A stretch of 64,000 nt of DNA from Burkholderiales bacterium (GCA_030684405.1 JAUXYA010000011.1:372001-436000), one strand, 5' to 3'; positions 35,834 to 44,884 are shown, numbered from the stretch's first letter. Notes: a model not told the origin generated them from the sequence alone. Program-made: numbers and translations.

Positions 35834-36712
35834 GTGCAACACCCCTCCCCCACCCACCCCGCCGCCGTCGCCTGGATGGCCGGCGCGCTGGTCCTGTTCA
35901 CCGGCATGGCCGTCGCCGTGCGTGAAGTCTCCAGCGAACTCAGCACGATCCAGATCCTCGCCGTCCGCAGTGTCGCCGGCCTGCTGATCGTCTCGGCCCT
36001 GCTCTGCCGCAGCGGCTGGTCGCAGATCCGCTGCACCCACCTGAAGCTGCACCTGCTGCGCAACGCCGCCCAGTTCGGCGGCCAGTTCAGCTGGCTCTAT
36101 GCCATTGCCGCGATTCCACTGGCGACGGTTTTTGCGATCGAATTCACGGCGCCGATCTGGACGGCGATCTTCGCCGCGCTGCTGCTGGGCGAGCGCATTA
36201 CGCCGGTGCGCATGTTCGCCATCGCCTGCGGGCTCACCGGCGTGCTGCTGATCCTGCGGCCGGGCGCCGGCATCATCCACCCGGCGGCGCTGGTGATGCT
36301 GGCGGGCGCGATCTCCTTCGGTCTCGCCTACACGATGACCAAGAAACTGACCGGCCGCGAGTCGATGCTGGCCATCCTGTTCTGGATGTCGGCGCTGCAG
36401 GTGCCGGTCAGCGTGATCCCGGCGCTGTGGCACTGGACGCCGCTGGCGCCGCAGCACGCGCCCTGGCTGCTGTTGATCGCCTGTGGAGGACTCGGCGCGC
36501 ACTACTGCATGGTGCGCGCGCTGGCACTGGCCGACGCCACCGTGGTGGTGACGCTGGACTTCCTGCGCCTGCCGCTGATCACGCTGATCGGTTACTGGAT
36601 CTACAGCGAGCCGGCGGACTGGTATCTCGCCGCCGGCGCCGCGCTGATCCTCGCGGCGAACCTGGTCAATGTCTTCGGCCGGCAGCCCAAACCGGCAAAC
36701 ACTCAAGCATAA
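35834..36712 (+). CDS. EamA/DMT-family permease (metabolite exporter-like)
   Basis: Inner-membrane protein of 292 residues with about ten helices arranged as two EamA repeats (about 10-140 and 150-285). Drug/metabolite transporters of this type often export amino acids or other metabolites by proton exchange, but the substrate cannot be read from sequence. GTG 35834 is used as the start, since the membrane domain begins right after (AVAWMAGALVLF) and a TATAAT lies just upstream; the Shine-Dalgarno site is poor. It is the first gene after the foreign-looking segment and is followed 29 bp later by a nitroreductase-like gene. Confidence 0.9.
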   Translation: MQHPSPTHPAAVAWMAGALVLFTGMAVAVREVSSELSTIQILAVRSVAGLLIVSALLCRSGWSQIRCTHLKLHLLRNAAQFGGQFSWLYAIAAIPLATVFAIEFTAPIWTAIFAALLLGERITPVRMFAIACGLTGVLLILRPGAGIIHPAALVMLAGAISFGLAYTMTKKLTGRESMLAILFWMSALQVPVSVIPALWHWTPLAPQHAPWLLLIACGGLGAHYCMVRALALADATVVVTLDFLRLPLITLIGYWIYSEPADWYLAAGAALILAANLVNVFGRQPKPANTQA

Positions 36713-36741
36713 TCAGCACCACACCACCTGCAGGAGGCTGC

Positions 36742-37773
36742 ATGGCATCCGTCGCAGATTATGACCGCGCCGCAAACGCACTGCGGCAACCTGCCCGGAT
36801 CATCCCCGGCGGCGCGCCGGACCCTGATGAACTCGTGCGCTGCGCCGCCCTCGCCGCATCCAGCCACAACACCCAGCCCTGGCTATTCCGCATCCGTGCC
36901 GGAGAAATCACCATCACCCCCGATTTCAGCCGGCGCTGCCCGGTGGTCGATCCCGATGATGCGCACCTGTACAAGAGTCTGGGCTGCGCTGCGGAAAATC
37001 TTGTCCACGCAGCCGCGGCACAGGGGCTGACGGCGGAAGCCGCCTTCGATCCCGTAGCGGACGCCGTGAGGCTACATCTCGAATCGGCCGGCGTCGTCCG
37101 CGAAAACACGCTGTTTGATGCGATTTTCAAACGCCAGTGCACCAAAACGCCTTATGACGGCAGTCCACTCACCCGCGATGAACTCGGCGCACTGGAACAG
37201 GCGGGCCGCGAGGGTTGCGCACACACACTGCTGTTCACTGCAAAACCGCGGATCGAGGCAGTCCTGGAATATGTCAGGCGCGGCAACGAATCGCAGCTCA
37301 ACGACCGGGCCTTCCGCAGGGAACTTCTGGCTTGGATACGCTTCAACCCGGGGGAAGCGCTACGCAACGGAGACGGCCTGTCCGGCCGCACCAGCGGACA
37401 ACCGTCCTTGCCGCGATGGATCGCCCGACACCTCATCGGGCTGGTGCTGACCGCCAAGGGGCAGAATGAAACCGACATCCGAAATATCCGCAGTTCCAGC
37501 GCCATCGCCATCATCGTCGCAGCAGGCAATGACCGGGCGGCATGGATCGACGCCGGCCGTGCCTGCCAGCGCCTCGCACTCCGCGCCACTGCGCTGGATC
37601 TGCGCAGCGCATTCATCAACCAGCCGGTCGAAGTTACAGCATTGCGGCCACAGCTGGAATCATGGCTGGGTCTGAACGGCATGCACGCGCTGCTGATGAT
37701 GCGCCTGGGCCGCGCACCACTTGCTCCCTACAGCCTGCGGCGGCCGCTGGAACAGGTGATCATCAGGGACTGA
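36742..37773 (+). CDS. Acg-like FMN-binding nitroreductase-family protein
   Basis: A 343-residue protein starting at ATG 36742, which follows CAGGAGG. The N-terminal half contains AASSHNTQPWLFRI, the FMN-site pattern of nitroreductases (S-x-N-x-Q-PW). The whole is about twice the single-domain length, as in the Acg/Rv2032 group, where two nitroreductase-like halves are fused and the second half is degenerate (here about 190-330, with ACQRLALRATALDL). Acg proteins are thought to sequester FMN rather than reduce nitro compounds; that is literature on the family, not shown here. It is probably co-transcribed with the DMT exporter. Confidence 0.78.
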   Translation: MASVADYDRAANALRQPARIIPGGAPDPDELVRCAALAASSHNTQPWLFRIRAGEITITPDFSRRCPVVDPDDAHLYKSLGCAAENLVHAAAAQGLTAEAAFDPVADAVRLHLESAGVVRENTLFDAIFKRQCTKTPYDGSPLTRDELGALEQAGREGCAHTLLFTAKPRIEAVLEYVRRGNESQLNDRAFRRELLAWIRFNPGEALRNGDGLSGRTSGQPSLPRWIARHLIGLVLTAKGQNETDIRNIRSSSAIAIIVAAGNDRAAWIDAGRACQRLALRATALDLRSAFINQPVEVTALRPQLESWLGLNGMHALLMMRLGRAPLAPYSLRRPLEQVIIRD

Positions 37774-37839
37774 AACAACTTCCGCTCCTCGACCGTTCCG
37801 CGGGATGGAATGGACTGCGCCACATGCGGGACGCCGTCC

Positions 37840-37845
37840 TATAAT
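37840..37845 (+). promoter_or_regulatory. Candidate -10 element for the PrpF-like gene
   Basis: A perfect TATAAT lies 49 bases before the ATG at 37895, in the 121-bp gap after the nitroreductase-like gene. No clear -35 was found. Confidence 0.3.
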
Positions 37846-37894
37846 CACCCCTTCCTTCGCCAGCACCGCCGCCGCAGGCGGCGAGGAGTCCTAC

Positions 37895-39007
37895 ATGCAA
37901 ACCCGAATTCCCTGCGTCATCATGCGCGGCGGCACCTCGAGAGGCCCCTTCCTGTTGCTGGATGATCTGCCCGACGACCCGGCCACCCGAGATGAAGTGC
38001 TGCTCGCGATCATGGGCTCGCCCCACGAAATCCAGATCGACGGCATCGGCGGCTCGCATTCGGTGACCAGCAAGGTCGCGATGATCAGCAAATCAAAACG
38101 CCCGGATGCCGACATCGATTATTTTTTTGCGCAGGTGCAGATCCGCGAGAAGTTTGTCGACACCAAGCCCACCTGCGGCAACATGCTGGTCGCCGTCGGC
38201 CCCTTCGCCATCGATGCCGGTCTGGTGCCGGCGCAGGAGGGTGAAACCCGGGTGCGCATCCACAGCGTCAACACCGGCGCACTGGTCGAGGCGATCGTGC
38301 AGACGCCCGGCCGCCATGTGCGGTACGAGGGCGACGCATCGATCGACGGCGTGCCCGGCACTGCGGCGCCGGTGGGCATCAATTTCAGCGAGGCCATCGG
38401 CGCGGTCACCGGCAAGATGCTGCCCACCGGCCAGCCGCGCGACCTCGTCGACGGCGTCGAGGTGAGCTGCGTCGACATCGCGATGCCGCTGGTGATGATG
38501 CGCGCCGCCGATATGGGCAAGACGGGTTACGAGACCGCAGTGGAACTGGACAAGGACCGCGCGCTGATGGAACGTATGGAGGGCATCCGTCGCAAGGCCG
38601 GTGTTCTGATGGGCATGGGCGACGTATCGAAGAATGTGGTGCCGAAGATTGCCCTGCTCGCCCCGCCGCGAAATGGCGGCACGATCAGCTCGCGTTATTT
38701 CGTGCCCGAGACCTGCCACAAGTCGCATCCGGTCACCGGCACGGTGTGCATCAGCGCGTCCTGCGCGATTCCCGGCACGCTGGCCGCGCAGATCGCGCCG
38801 TTGAAGCCAGCGCCGCAGGGCATGGTGAAAATCGAACATCCTGCGGGGATGATCCTGATTGATCTCGAAGCCGATTTCTCGGGCGGCCGGCAGGAACTGC
38901 GGCGCGCGGCGCTGGTGCGCACTGCACGGCGGATCTTCGAGGGGCAGGTGATGGTGCCGTCGAAGGTGTGGGCGGGAAAATCTGCGGCGACAAAGCGGGC
39001 GGCTTGA
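37895..39007 (+). CDS. PrpF/4-oxalomesaconate tautomerase-family isomerase
   Basis: A 370-residue protein of the PrpF family (diaminopimelate-epimerase fold), which moves double bonds in unsaturated tricarboxylates: aconitate in the 2-methylcitrate cycle, or 4-oxalomesaconate in gallate and protocatechuate 4,5-cleavage. Family marks: IMRGGTSRGPFLL, DGIGGSHSVTSKVA (about 49-62), KPTCGNML with C94, GTVCISASCA. No prpB/prpC or LigJ/GalB genes are nearby, so the tautomerase role is only one option. GAGGAG precedes the ATG. hpnE follows after a repeat-filled gap of 171 bp. Confidence 0.88.
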   Translation: MQTRIPCVIMRGGTSRGPFLLLDDLPDDPATRDEVLLAIMGSPHEIQIDGIGGSHSVTSKVAMISKSKRPDADIDYFFAQVQIREKFVDTKPTCGNMLVAVGPFAIDAGLVPAQEGETRVRIHSVNTGALVEAIVQTPGRHVRYEGDASIDGVPGTAAPVGINFSEAIGAVTGKMLPTGQPRDLVDGVEVSCVDIAMPLVMMRAADMGKTGYETAVELDKDRALMERMEGIRRKAGVLMGMGDVSKNVVPKIALLAPPRNGGTISSRYFVPETCHKSHPVTGTVCISASCAIPGTLAAQIAPLKPAPQGMVKIEHPAGMILIDLEADFSGGRQELRRAALVRTARRIFEGQVMVPSKVWAGKSAATKRAA

Positions 39008-39048
39008 ACACAAGCCTTTCCCAACGAAGCCATCGCACAGCCTCCATT

Positions 39049-39143
39049 CCCTCTCCCCGCCTGCGGGGAGAGGGCCAGGGTGAGGGGCTGCTTATAGCCC
39101 CTACCCTCACCCCAACCCTCTCCCGCCCCAAGGCGGGAGAGGG
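39049..39143. repeat. Nested inverted repeats (CCCTCTCCC type) before hpnE
   Basis: Two hairpins, 39049-39074 (CCCTCTCCCCGC/GCGGGGAGAGGG, 2-base loop) and 39116-39143 (CCCTCTCCCGCC/GGCGGGAGAGGG, 4-base loop), flank a larger dyad (GGGTGAGGGG against CCCCTACCCTCACCCC). This is a widespread type of intergenic repeat; the hpnC-hpnD gap holds a related but diverged unit. It may terminate the PrpF-like transcript. Confidence 0.75.
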
Positions 39144-39178
39144 AGCATGAAATTGATGACTCGTGAAGCTGCGCGTTA

Positions 39179-40471
39179 ATGAACACAACCACTGATCCCT
39201 CAGTCGCCATCCTCGGCGGCGGCTACGCCGGCATGGCCGCGGCGGTGGAACTCGCTGCGCGTGATGTGCCGGTCACCGTATTCGAGGTCGCGCCCCTGCT
39301 GGGCGGACGCGCGCGGCGTGTCACCATCAACGACACCGCACTCGACAATGGTCTGCACATCCTCATCGGGGCCTACTCTGAAACCCTGCGCCTGATCGAG
39401 CAGGTCGCGCCGCGACGTGAACATTTCCTGCGGTTGCCGCTGGACCTGCAGGTCCATCAACACTTTCATCTGCGCGCGCCGAAGCTGCCGGCGCCGCTGC
39501 ATCTGGCCTGGGCGCTGCTCACTGCAAAAGGCCTCAGCGGCGCCGACAAGATGGCAGCGGTGCGTTTCATGCAGGCGATGAAAACGCGGCGTTACCGACT
39601 CGAGCGCGACCGCACGGTTGCGAACCTGCTCAAGACTAATATGCAACCTGTTGTTTTAATTGAATATTTATGGGCGCCACTGTGTATCGCCGCGCTCAAC
39701 ACGCCACTGCAGCGCGCATCGGCACAGGTCTTCCTTAATGTGCTGCGCGACAGCCTCGGGGCCGGACGCGCGGCGAGCGACCTGCTGCTGGCGCGGACGG
39801 ACCTGACAGCGCTGTTTCCGAAACCGGCAGCAGATTTCGTGCGCGCCCGCGGCGGCCAGGTCGAAGCCGGTGCCGCCGTTGAGCGGCTTGCGCAGGACGG
39901 TGAAGGATTCAGTGTGCAGGTGCATGGCAAGGCGCGGCGTTTCGACCGCGTTATCTGCGCCGTCGCGCCGCACCGCGCCTCTGCCCTGTTGCAAGAAATT
40001 CCCGCGCTCGAATCAGCGCGGCTGCAGATCGACGCACTGCAGTACGAACCCATCCATTCGGTCTGGCTGCAGTTCGACGGCCCGGTGAAACTGCCGGCAC
40101 CGATGATCGGGCTTGCCGGCAGCCCGGCGCAATGGCTGTTCGACCGCGAAGCGATCTGCGGTCAACGCGGGCTGATCGGCGCGGTGATCAGTGCGTCCGA
40201 AGAACATGTCGGCGAGGCGCAGGACGCGCTGGCTCAGCGCGTGGTTGCGGACATCGAAAAACATTTCGGTCCGCTGCCGCCTCTGCAATGGCAACGCGTG
40301 ATCGCGGAGAAACGTGCCACCTTCAGCTGCACGCCGAATCTCGCGCGGCCGGAGACAGTCACCGCTAGTCCGGGGTTTTATCTCGCAGGGGATTATGTTG
40401 CCGGCGATTACCCGGCGACTATCGAGGGAGCGGTACGCAGTGGGATCGCTGCCGCCGGAATGATTACTTAA
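39179..40471 (+). CDS. hpnE: Hydroxysqualene dehydroxylase HpnE
   Basis: FAD-dependent enzyme that reduces hydroxysqualene to squalene, completing the HpnD-HpnC-HpnE route. The 430 residues are the usual length. The N-terminal FAD motif AILGGGYAGMAAAVELA (10-26) is followed by LLGGRARRV, and a C-terminal FAD region contains FYLAGDYVAGDYPATIEGAVRSG in shorter parts. HpnE is normally next to hpnCD, but here 22.4 kb of unrelated genes lie between, including a low-G+C segment. A stretch at 39640-39675 is noticeably AT-rich within the gene but in frame. No strong ribosome site is visible before the ATG. Confidence 0.93.
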   Translation: MNTTTDPSVAILGGGYAGMAAAVELAARDVPVTVFEVAPLLGGRARRVTINDTALDNGLHILIGAYSETLRLIEQVAPRREHFLRLPLDLQVHQHFHLRAPKLPAPLHLAWALLTAKGLSGADKMAAVRFMQAMKTRRYRLERDRTVANLLKTNMQPVVLIEYLWAPLCIAALNTPLQRASAQVFLNVLRDSLGAGRAASDLLLARTDLTALFPKPAADFVRARGGQVEAGAAVERLAQDGEGFSVQVHGKARRFDRVICAVAPHRASALLQEIPALESARLQIDALQYEPIHSVWLQFDGPVKLPAPMIGLAGSPAQWLFDREAICGQRGLIGAVISASEEHVGEAQDALAQRVVADIEKHFGPLPPLQWQRVIAEKRATFSCTPNLARPETVTASPGFYLAGDYVAGDYPATIEGAVRSGIAAAGMIT

Positions 40472-40480
40472 GGCCCTGTC

Positions 40481-40640
40481 CCGGATTACGCTTCGCTCCA
40501 TCCGAGCTACAACCTAGCCGATAACCCGTAGCCCGGAGGAAGGCCACAGGCCGGAGTCCGGGAGCACGCTGACCCATGGCAACGACTGCCCCGAATTACG
40601 CTGCGCCCAATTCGGGCTATCGCTCGCTACGGCCCCATCG
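40481..40640. repeat. Dispersed repeat block (CCCGGATTACGCT type)
   Basis: Within the 228-bp gap after hpnE there are imperfect palindromes of the kind CCCGGATTACGCTTCGCTCCATCCGAGCTAC (about 40481-40512, quoted here only by type) and CCCCGAATTACGCTGCGCCCAATTCGGGCTA (about 40590-40621), with GTAGCCCGGA...TCCGGGA between. The pattern is a common betaproteobacterial intergenic repeat. No gene is present. Confidence 0.65.
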
Positions 40641-40663
40641 CTGGAAGGCCACAGGTGCGGGGT

Positions 40664-40669
40664 TATAAT
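40664..40669 (+). promoter_or_regulatory. Candidate -10 element for ETF-QO
   Basis: TATAAT lies 30 bases before the chosen ATG at 40700. A -35 at normal spacing (CTGGAA, 40641-40646) is weak. It sits at the downstream edge of the repeat block. Confidence 0.35.
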
Positions 40670-40699
40670 TCCCGTCAAATCATCAACATGGAGCACACA

Positions 40700-42349
40700 A
40701 TGGCAGAACGCGAAGCCATGGAGTACGACGTTGTCATCGTCGGTGCGGGACCTGCGGGGCTCGGCGCGGCGATCCGCCTGAAACAACTGGCGGCGGAACA
40801 GGGACGCGAGGTCGGCGTCTGCGTACTCGAAAAAGGTTCCGAGGTCGGCGCACACATTCTCTCGGGCGCGGTGATGGATCCGATCGCGCTGAATGAACTG
40901 ATTCCGGACTGGAAGGAAAAGGACGCGCCGCTGAACACGCCGGTCAGCGAGGACCGTTTCATGTTCCTCACCGAGTCCGGCAGCTTCAAGGTTCCGTCCG
41001 CGCTGTTGCCTGGCTGCTTTCAGAACCACGGCAATTACGTGGTGAGCCTCGCCAACGTCACCCGCTGGCTGGGCCAGCAGGCGGAAGCACTGGGCGTGGA
41101 AATCTTCCCCGGCTTCGCCGCCGCCGAAGTGCTGTTCGACGAGACCGGCCGTGTCAAGGGTGTCGCCACCGGCGACATGGGCATCGGCAAGGACGGCCAG
41201 CCCACCGATGCCCATCAGGCGGGGATGGAATTACACGCGAAATACACCTTTTTCGCTGAAGGCTGTCGCGGCCACCTCGGCAAACAGTTGCAGGCGCACT
41301 TCAATCTGCGCGACGGTGTTGATCCGCAGGTCTATGGCATCGGCCTGAAGGAACTGTGGGAGATCAAACCCGAAAAACACCAGCCCGGACTGGTGATGCA
41401 CACTGCCGGCTGGCCGCTTGCGAACGATACCTACGGCGGTTCTTTTTTCTACCATCTCGAGGACAACCTGGTCGCCATCGGCTTTGTCGTAGGCCTCGGC
41501 TACAGCAATCCCTACCTCAGCCCGTACGAGGAGTTCCAGCGCTACAAGACACATCCGGAAATCCGCAGCTTCCTCGAGGGCGGAAAGCGCATCGCCTACG
41601 GCGCGCGCGCGATATCCGCGGGCGGACTGCAGTCGCTGCCGAAACTGGTCTTCCCCGGCGGTTGCCTGGTCGGCGATGACGCCGGTTTCCTCAACACCTC
41701 ACGCATCAAGGGCAGCCACGCCGCGATCAAGTCGGGCATGCTCGCCGCCGAGGCTGCTTTTGCCGCACTCGGCAGCGACAACCCGCCGGAGGAGCTGGCC
41801 GCCTATCCCGAAGCCTTCAAGGCGAGCTGGCTGCATGAGGAACTGCACAAGGCGCGCAATTTCAAACCCTGGATGAGCAAGGGCCTCTACACCGGCACGC
41901 TGATGGTCGGCATCGATCAAGTGCTGTTCCGCGGCAAGGCGCCGTGGACGCTGCGCCACAACCACGCCGATCACGAGACGCTGAAACGCAAGACCGAGTG
42001 CACACCGATCGACTATCCCAAGCCCGACGGCGTGATCAGCTTCGACCGCCTGTCCTCGGTGTTCATTTCCAACACCAACCACAACGAGGACCAGCCGGCG
42101 CACCTGACGCTGAAGGATGCGTCGGTGCCGGTCAATGTCAACCTCGAACTCTACGACGCCCCCGAGCAGCGCTACTGCCCGGCCGGCGTCTATGAAATCG
42201 TACGCAATGACGACGGCAGCAACCCGCGGCTGCAGATCAACGCGCAGAACTGCGTGCACTGCAAGACCTGCGACATCAAGGACCCGACGCAGAACATCGT
42301 CTGGGTAACGCCCGAAGGGGGCGGCGGGCCGAATTATCCGAATATGTAA
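40700..42349 (+). CDS. Electron-transfer flavoprotein:ubiquinone oxidoreductase
   Basis: Inner-membrane-associated FAD/[4Fe-4S] enzyme that passes electrons from reduced ETF (from acyl-CoA dehydrogenases) to quinone. The 549 residues include the FAD motif [10 protein letters not shown] from 15, the internal segment [19 protein letters not shown], and C-terminal cluster ligands C493, C518, C521 and C524 in the CPAGVYE and CVHCKTCDI motifs. ATG 40700 is chosen because GGAG lies 6 bases upstream, inside the alternative start at 40688. It links the beta-oxidation genes downstream to respiration. The ETF subunits themselves are outside this window. Confidence 0.95.
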   Translation: MAEREAMEYDVVIVGAGPAGLGAAIRLKQLAAEQGREVGVCVLEKGSEVGAHILSGAVMDPIALNELIPDWKEKDAPLNTPVSEDRFMFLTESGSFKVPSALLPGCFQNHGNYVVSLANVTRWLGQQAEALGVEIFPGFAAAEVLFDETGRVKGVATGDMGIGKDGQPTDAHQAGMELHAKYTFFAEGCRGHLGKQLQAHFNLRDGVDPQVYGIGLKELWEIKPEKHQPGLVMHTAGWPLANDTYGGSFFYHLEDNLVAIGFVVGLGYSNPYLSPYEEFQRYKTHPEIRSFLEGGKRIAYGARAISAGGLQSLPKLVFPGGCLVGDDAGFLNTSRIKGSHAAIKSGMLAAEAAFAALGSDNPPEELAAYPEAFKASWLHEELHKARNFKPWMSKGLYTGTLMVGIDQVLFRGKAPWTLRHNHADHETLKRKTECTPIDYPKPDGVISFDRLSSVFISNTNHNEDQPAHLTLKDASVPVNVNLELYDAPEQRYCPAGVYEIVRNDDGSNPRLQINAQNCVHCKTCDIKDPTQNIVWVTPEGGGGPNYPNM

Positions 42350-42382
42350 TCCGCAACCACGGCCAGCACGCAACGGCACACC

Positions 42383-43927
42383 ATGAGAATCCTCTACGGA
42401 CTGCTGGCCTTCCTCTACCGGCGCCCGGTGCAGCTGGTGCTCTCGGTGCTGCTGACGCTGATCCTCGGCGCGGTGCTGGTGATCACCATCCAATTCACGT
42501 TCTTCGATCTGCAATGGCTGACTTTCCTCGGCGGCATCCTTTTCGCAGCGATACTGTCGCTGGCGAGCCAGGCCTCTAAATCGGAATGGGTGGTCGCACG
42601 CCGTACCCGCCAGTTGGAGCGCACAAGAGAACTCCTCGAACTGGAGAAGAAGCGCGCGCGCACTGTCGAGGACGCACTGCAGGTCGCCGATGAGCGTGCG
42701 CGGATGATTCATGACCTGCAGCCGACGCCCCTGCTCTACATCGACCGCGACCTGCGCATCCGCCAGCACAACCGCGCTTTCCTCAAGCTGACAGACTGGC
42801 CGGCCGAACGCATCAACGGGCAGTTGCTGCGCGATGTCGCAGCGCGCGAATATCCCGCGCTGCTGCCGCGTTTCCACGAGACACTGGCCGGCTCCATGGT
42901 CAGCTACAGCATGGCCTGGTCGGCTGCGGACGGCAGCTCGGCGAGTTACCTGGTCAAGCAGGTGCCGTGGCCGCCTGACAGCCCGCATGCCAGTGGTTTC
43001 TACATCCTGATGCTGCCGGAGCAGGCTGGCGTCCCCGCCCCTGCAGCGGCGGAAGCAGAGTCCCCGATACCGGCCACCACTACCCGCTCGACTCCACATG
43101 CGGCGATCACCGACGATACCGGCGAAACCATGTATCTGCATTCGCTGAGCGACCAGCTGACAGGTTCCGAGGACCCGCGCGTCAAACTGCTCCGCGCCCT
43201 GAAGAGTGAAGACGATTTCCTGCTGTTCGCGCAGAAGATCATGCCGCTGCGCAACCTTCCCTTCGAACACGGCTGCTTCGAAATCCTGCTGCGGCTGCGC
43301 GAGGAGGAAGACAACCTGCTGCCGCCCGGGGGCTTCATCCCGATTGCCGAGCAGTTCGGTCTGACCGAGGACATCGACCGCTGGGTCGTGCGCAAGGTGA
43401 TTGCCTGGTCGATGGCGCAGCAGAAGACAGTGTCGGGCTGGGAGATGCCGCTGCTTTGCGTGAACCTGTCGGATGCGGCGATCAGTAATCCGGAATTCGC
43501 GCGTTTCGTGCGCACCGAACTGCATCGCACGAAATTCCCGGCCAGCCAACTCTGCTTTGAAGTCGGCGAACTGGAAACCATCAGCAACCACGACAACGTC
43601 GTCCGCTTCATTGCCGCGCTGAAACCTGCCGGCTGCCGCTTCACCGCCGACGCCTTCGGCAGCGTCAAGCTCTCGTTCTCGCATCTCAGCGGATTGGCGC
43701 TGGATTTCGTCAAGATCGACGGCGTGATCATCCAGAACATGTTCAAGACCCCGGCCGACCTGGTGAAATTGCGCGCGATCGTCGGCGTCTGCCAGAAACT
43801 CGGCGTACGCACCATCGCCGAGTTCGTTGAAGATGACCGCACGCTGGAAAAGCTGCGGGAAATCGGCATCGACTACGCCCAGGGTTTCGGCATCGCCCGC
43901 CCCGGACCGATCGACGACATCCGCTGA
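42383..43927 (+). CDS. Membrane protein with PAS-like and degenerate EAL domains (copy 1)
   Basis: A 514-residue protein: two membrane helices (about 16-37 and 46-62), a coiled coil (about 70-108), a PAS-like sensor (about 112-212), a linker, and an EAL domain (about 262-510). EAL domains normally hydrolyse c-di-GMP. Here E300-I-L replaces EAL, N361, E393, D423, K444, E480 and Q500 remain, but the second Asp of DDFG is Ala 424 and loop 6 reads GSVKLSF instead of GTGYSSL. Catalysis is therefore doubtful; c-di-GMP or protein binding is more likely. It follows ETF-QO by 33 bp. The next gene encodes a second protein with the same altered EAL signature. Confidence 0.85.
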   Translation: MRILYGLLAFLYRRPVQLVLSVLLTLILGAVLVITIQFTFFDLQWLTFLGGILFAAILSLASQASKSEWVVARRTRQLERTRELLELEKKRARTVEDALQVADERARMIHDLQPTPLLYIDRDLRIRQHNRAFLKLTDWPAERINGQLLRDVAAREYPALLPRFHETLAGSMVSYSMAWSAADGSSASYLVKQVPWPPDSPHASGFYILMLPEQAGVPAPAAAEAESPIPATTTRSTPHAAITDDTGETMYLHSLSDQLTGSEDPRVKLLRALKSEDDFLLFAQKIMPLRNLPFEHGCFEILLRLREEEDNLLPPGGFIPIAEQFGLTEDIDRWVVRKVIAWSMAQQKTVSGWEMPLLCVNLSDAAISNPEFARFVRTELHRTKFPASQLCFEVGELETISNHDNVVRFIAALKPAGCRFTADAFGSVKLSFSHLSGLALDFVKIDGVIIQNMFKTPADLVKLRAIVGVCQKLGVRTIAEFVEDDRTLEKLREIGIDYAQGFGIARPGPIDDIR

Positions 43928-43992
43928 ACCGCAGCTCAAGCCGGCGCCTCGGGGTGCCGTTATCCACCGTGTTGACCGCCCTAGAGCCCGCC

Positions 43993-44853
43993 ATGAGCCA
44001 TGCCCCTGTACGCCTACAACCACCGTCGCAGACACCACCGGGCGAAAGCGCGGTGTACCTGCGTGCGATTACCGAGGACATCCTCGGTTGGTCGGATCCG
44101 GGCAAACGCCTGCGCGAGGCGCTGGCCGGCGACGATTTCCTGCTCTTCGCCCAGCGCATACGGCCGCTGAAAATCGGCATCGAGCCCGATTGCTGCGAAA
44201 TCCTGCTACGGCTACGCGAGGAGGAAGACCACATGCTGCCGCCGGGCGGTTTTTTTCCGGTGGCCGAAGCACTGGACATGCTGGAAGACATCGATCGCTG
44301 GGTGGTGGCGCGGGCGCTCGCCTGGCGTGCGCCGTTCGCGTATGCCGCAGCGGAAGGTTTCTGCAGCATCAACCTGTCCACCGACTCGATCTGCAATCCG
44401 TCCTTCGCCGGTTATGTGCGCAGCCGCGTTGGCGCAGCAGGATTTCCCGGCCGGCAGATCTGCTTCGAAATCACCGAATCCGACACGCTGACCCATCCCG
44501 CCGCCGCACGCGCCTTCATCACCACGTTGAAGCCCTTGGGTTGCCGCTTCGCGATGGACAATTTCGGCAGCGTCAAGGTTTCCTTCGCGCACCTGAAAGA
44601 CCTGCCGGTGGATTTCCTGAAAATCGATGGCAGCATTGTGCAGAATATCCTGAAGAATCCGGGCGACCTCGCGCGTGCGCGCGCGATCAGCCTGACCTGC
44701 CAACGGCTCGGTGTGCGCACCATTGCCGGTAACGTGGAATCGCCGGAAGTGCTGGCGAAGCTGCAGGAGATCGGTTTCGACTATGCACAAGGCTTCGGCA
44801 TCGCGCAGCCCTGCCAGATCGGAGATCTGGCAGCGTTCGAGAGAAAATCGTAA
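43993..44853 (+). CDS. Stand-alone degenerate EAL-domain protein (copy 2)
   Basis: A 286-residue soluble protein, essentially one EAL domain (about 35-280) and a paralogue of the EAL half of the preceding gene: both share EILLRLREEE, LPPGGF and DRWVV. E69, N127, E159, D189, K210 and Q266 remain, but the second Asp of DDFG is N190 and the Glu of AEGVE is lost (IAGNVES, G246), so it is further decayed than copy 1 and very probably not a phosphodiesterase. ATG 43993 is chosen; GTG 43954 would add 13 residues. No strong ribosome site is seen. It may act as a c-di-GMP receptor or as a partner of copy 1. Confidence 0.83.
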   Translation: MSHAPVRLQPPSQTPPGESAVYLRAITEDILGWSDPGKRLREALAGDDFLLFAQRIRPLKIGIEPDCCEILLRLREEEDHMLPPGGFFPVAEALDMLEDIDRWVVARALAWRAPFAYAAAEGFCSINLSTDSICNPSFAGYVRSRVGAAGFPGRQICFEITESDTLTHPAAARAFITTLKPLGCRFAMDNFGSVKVSFAHLKDLPVDFLKIDGSIVQNILKNPGDLARARAISLTCQRLGVRTIAGNVESPEVLAKLQEIGFDYAQGFGIAQPCQIGDLAAFERKS

Positions 44854-44884
44854 GCCCTTTTTTCATACAACTTTTAAAGGGCTT
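44852..44884. terminator. Hairpin spanning the convergent stops of the EAL gene and fadA
   Basis: AAGCCCTTT and AAAGGGCTT form a 9-bp stem around a 15-base loop that overlaps both stop codons (TAA at 44851-44853 plus, TAA at 44874-44876 minus). The U-rich parts lie within the stem and loop rather than after it, so terminator strength is uncertain. Confidence 0.35.

Noticed and set aside
37895-39007. Assignment of the PrpF-like gene to the methylcitrate cycle
   Set aside because: prpB, prpC and acnD are not nearby, and the family also includes 4-oxalomesaconate tautomerases, so no gene symbol was given.
39640-39675. An AT-rich patch within hpnE as a sign of insertion or frameshift
   Set aside because: The reading frame continues without break and flanking motifs are in the proper order; it is a local composition change only.
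41699-44038. A 779-codon open frame on the minus strand
   Set aside because: It runs antisense across three separate plus-strand genes (ETF-QO and both EAL genes), all of which have recognisable motifs.
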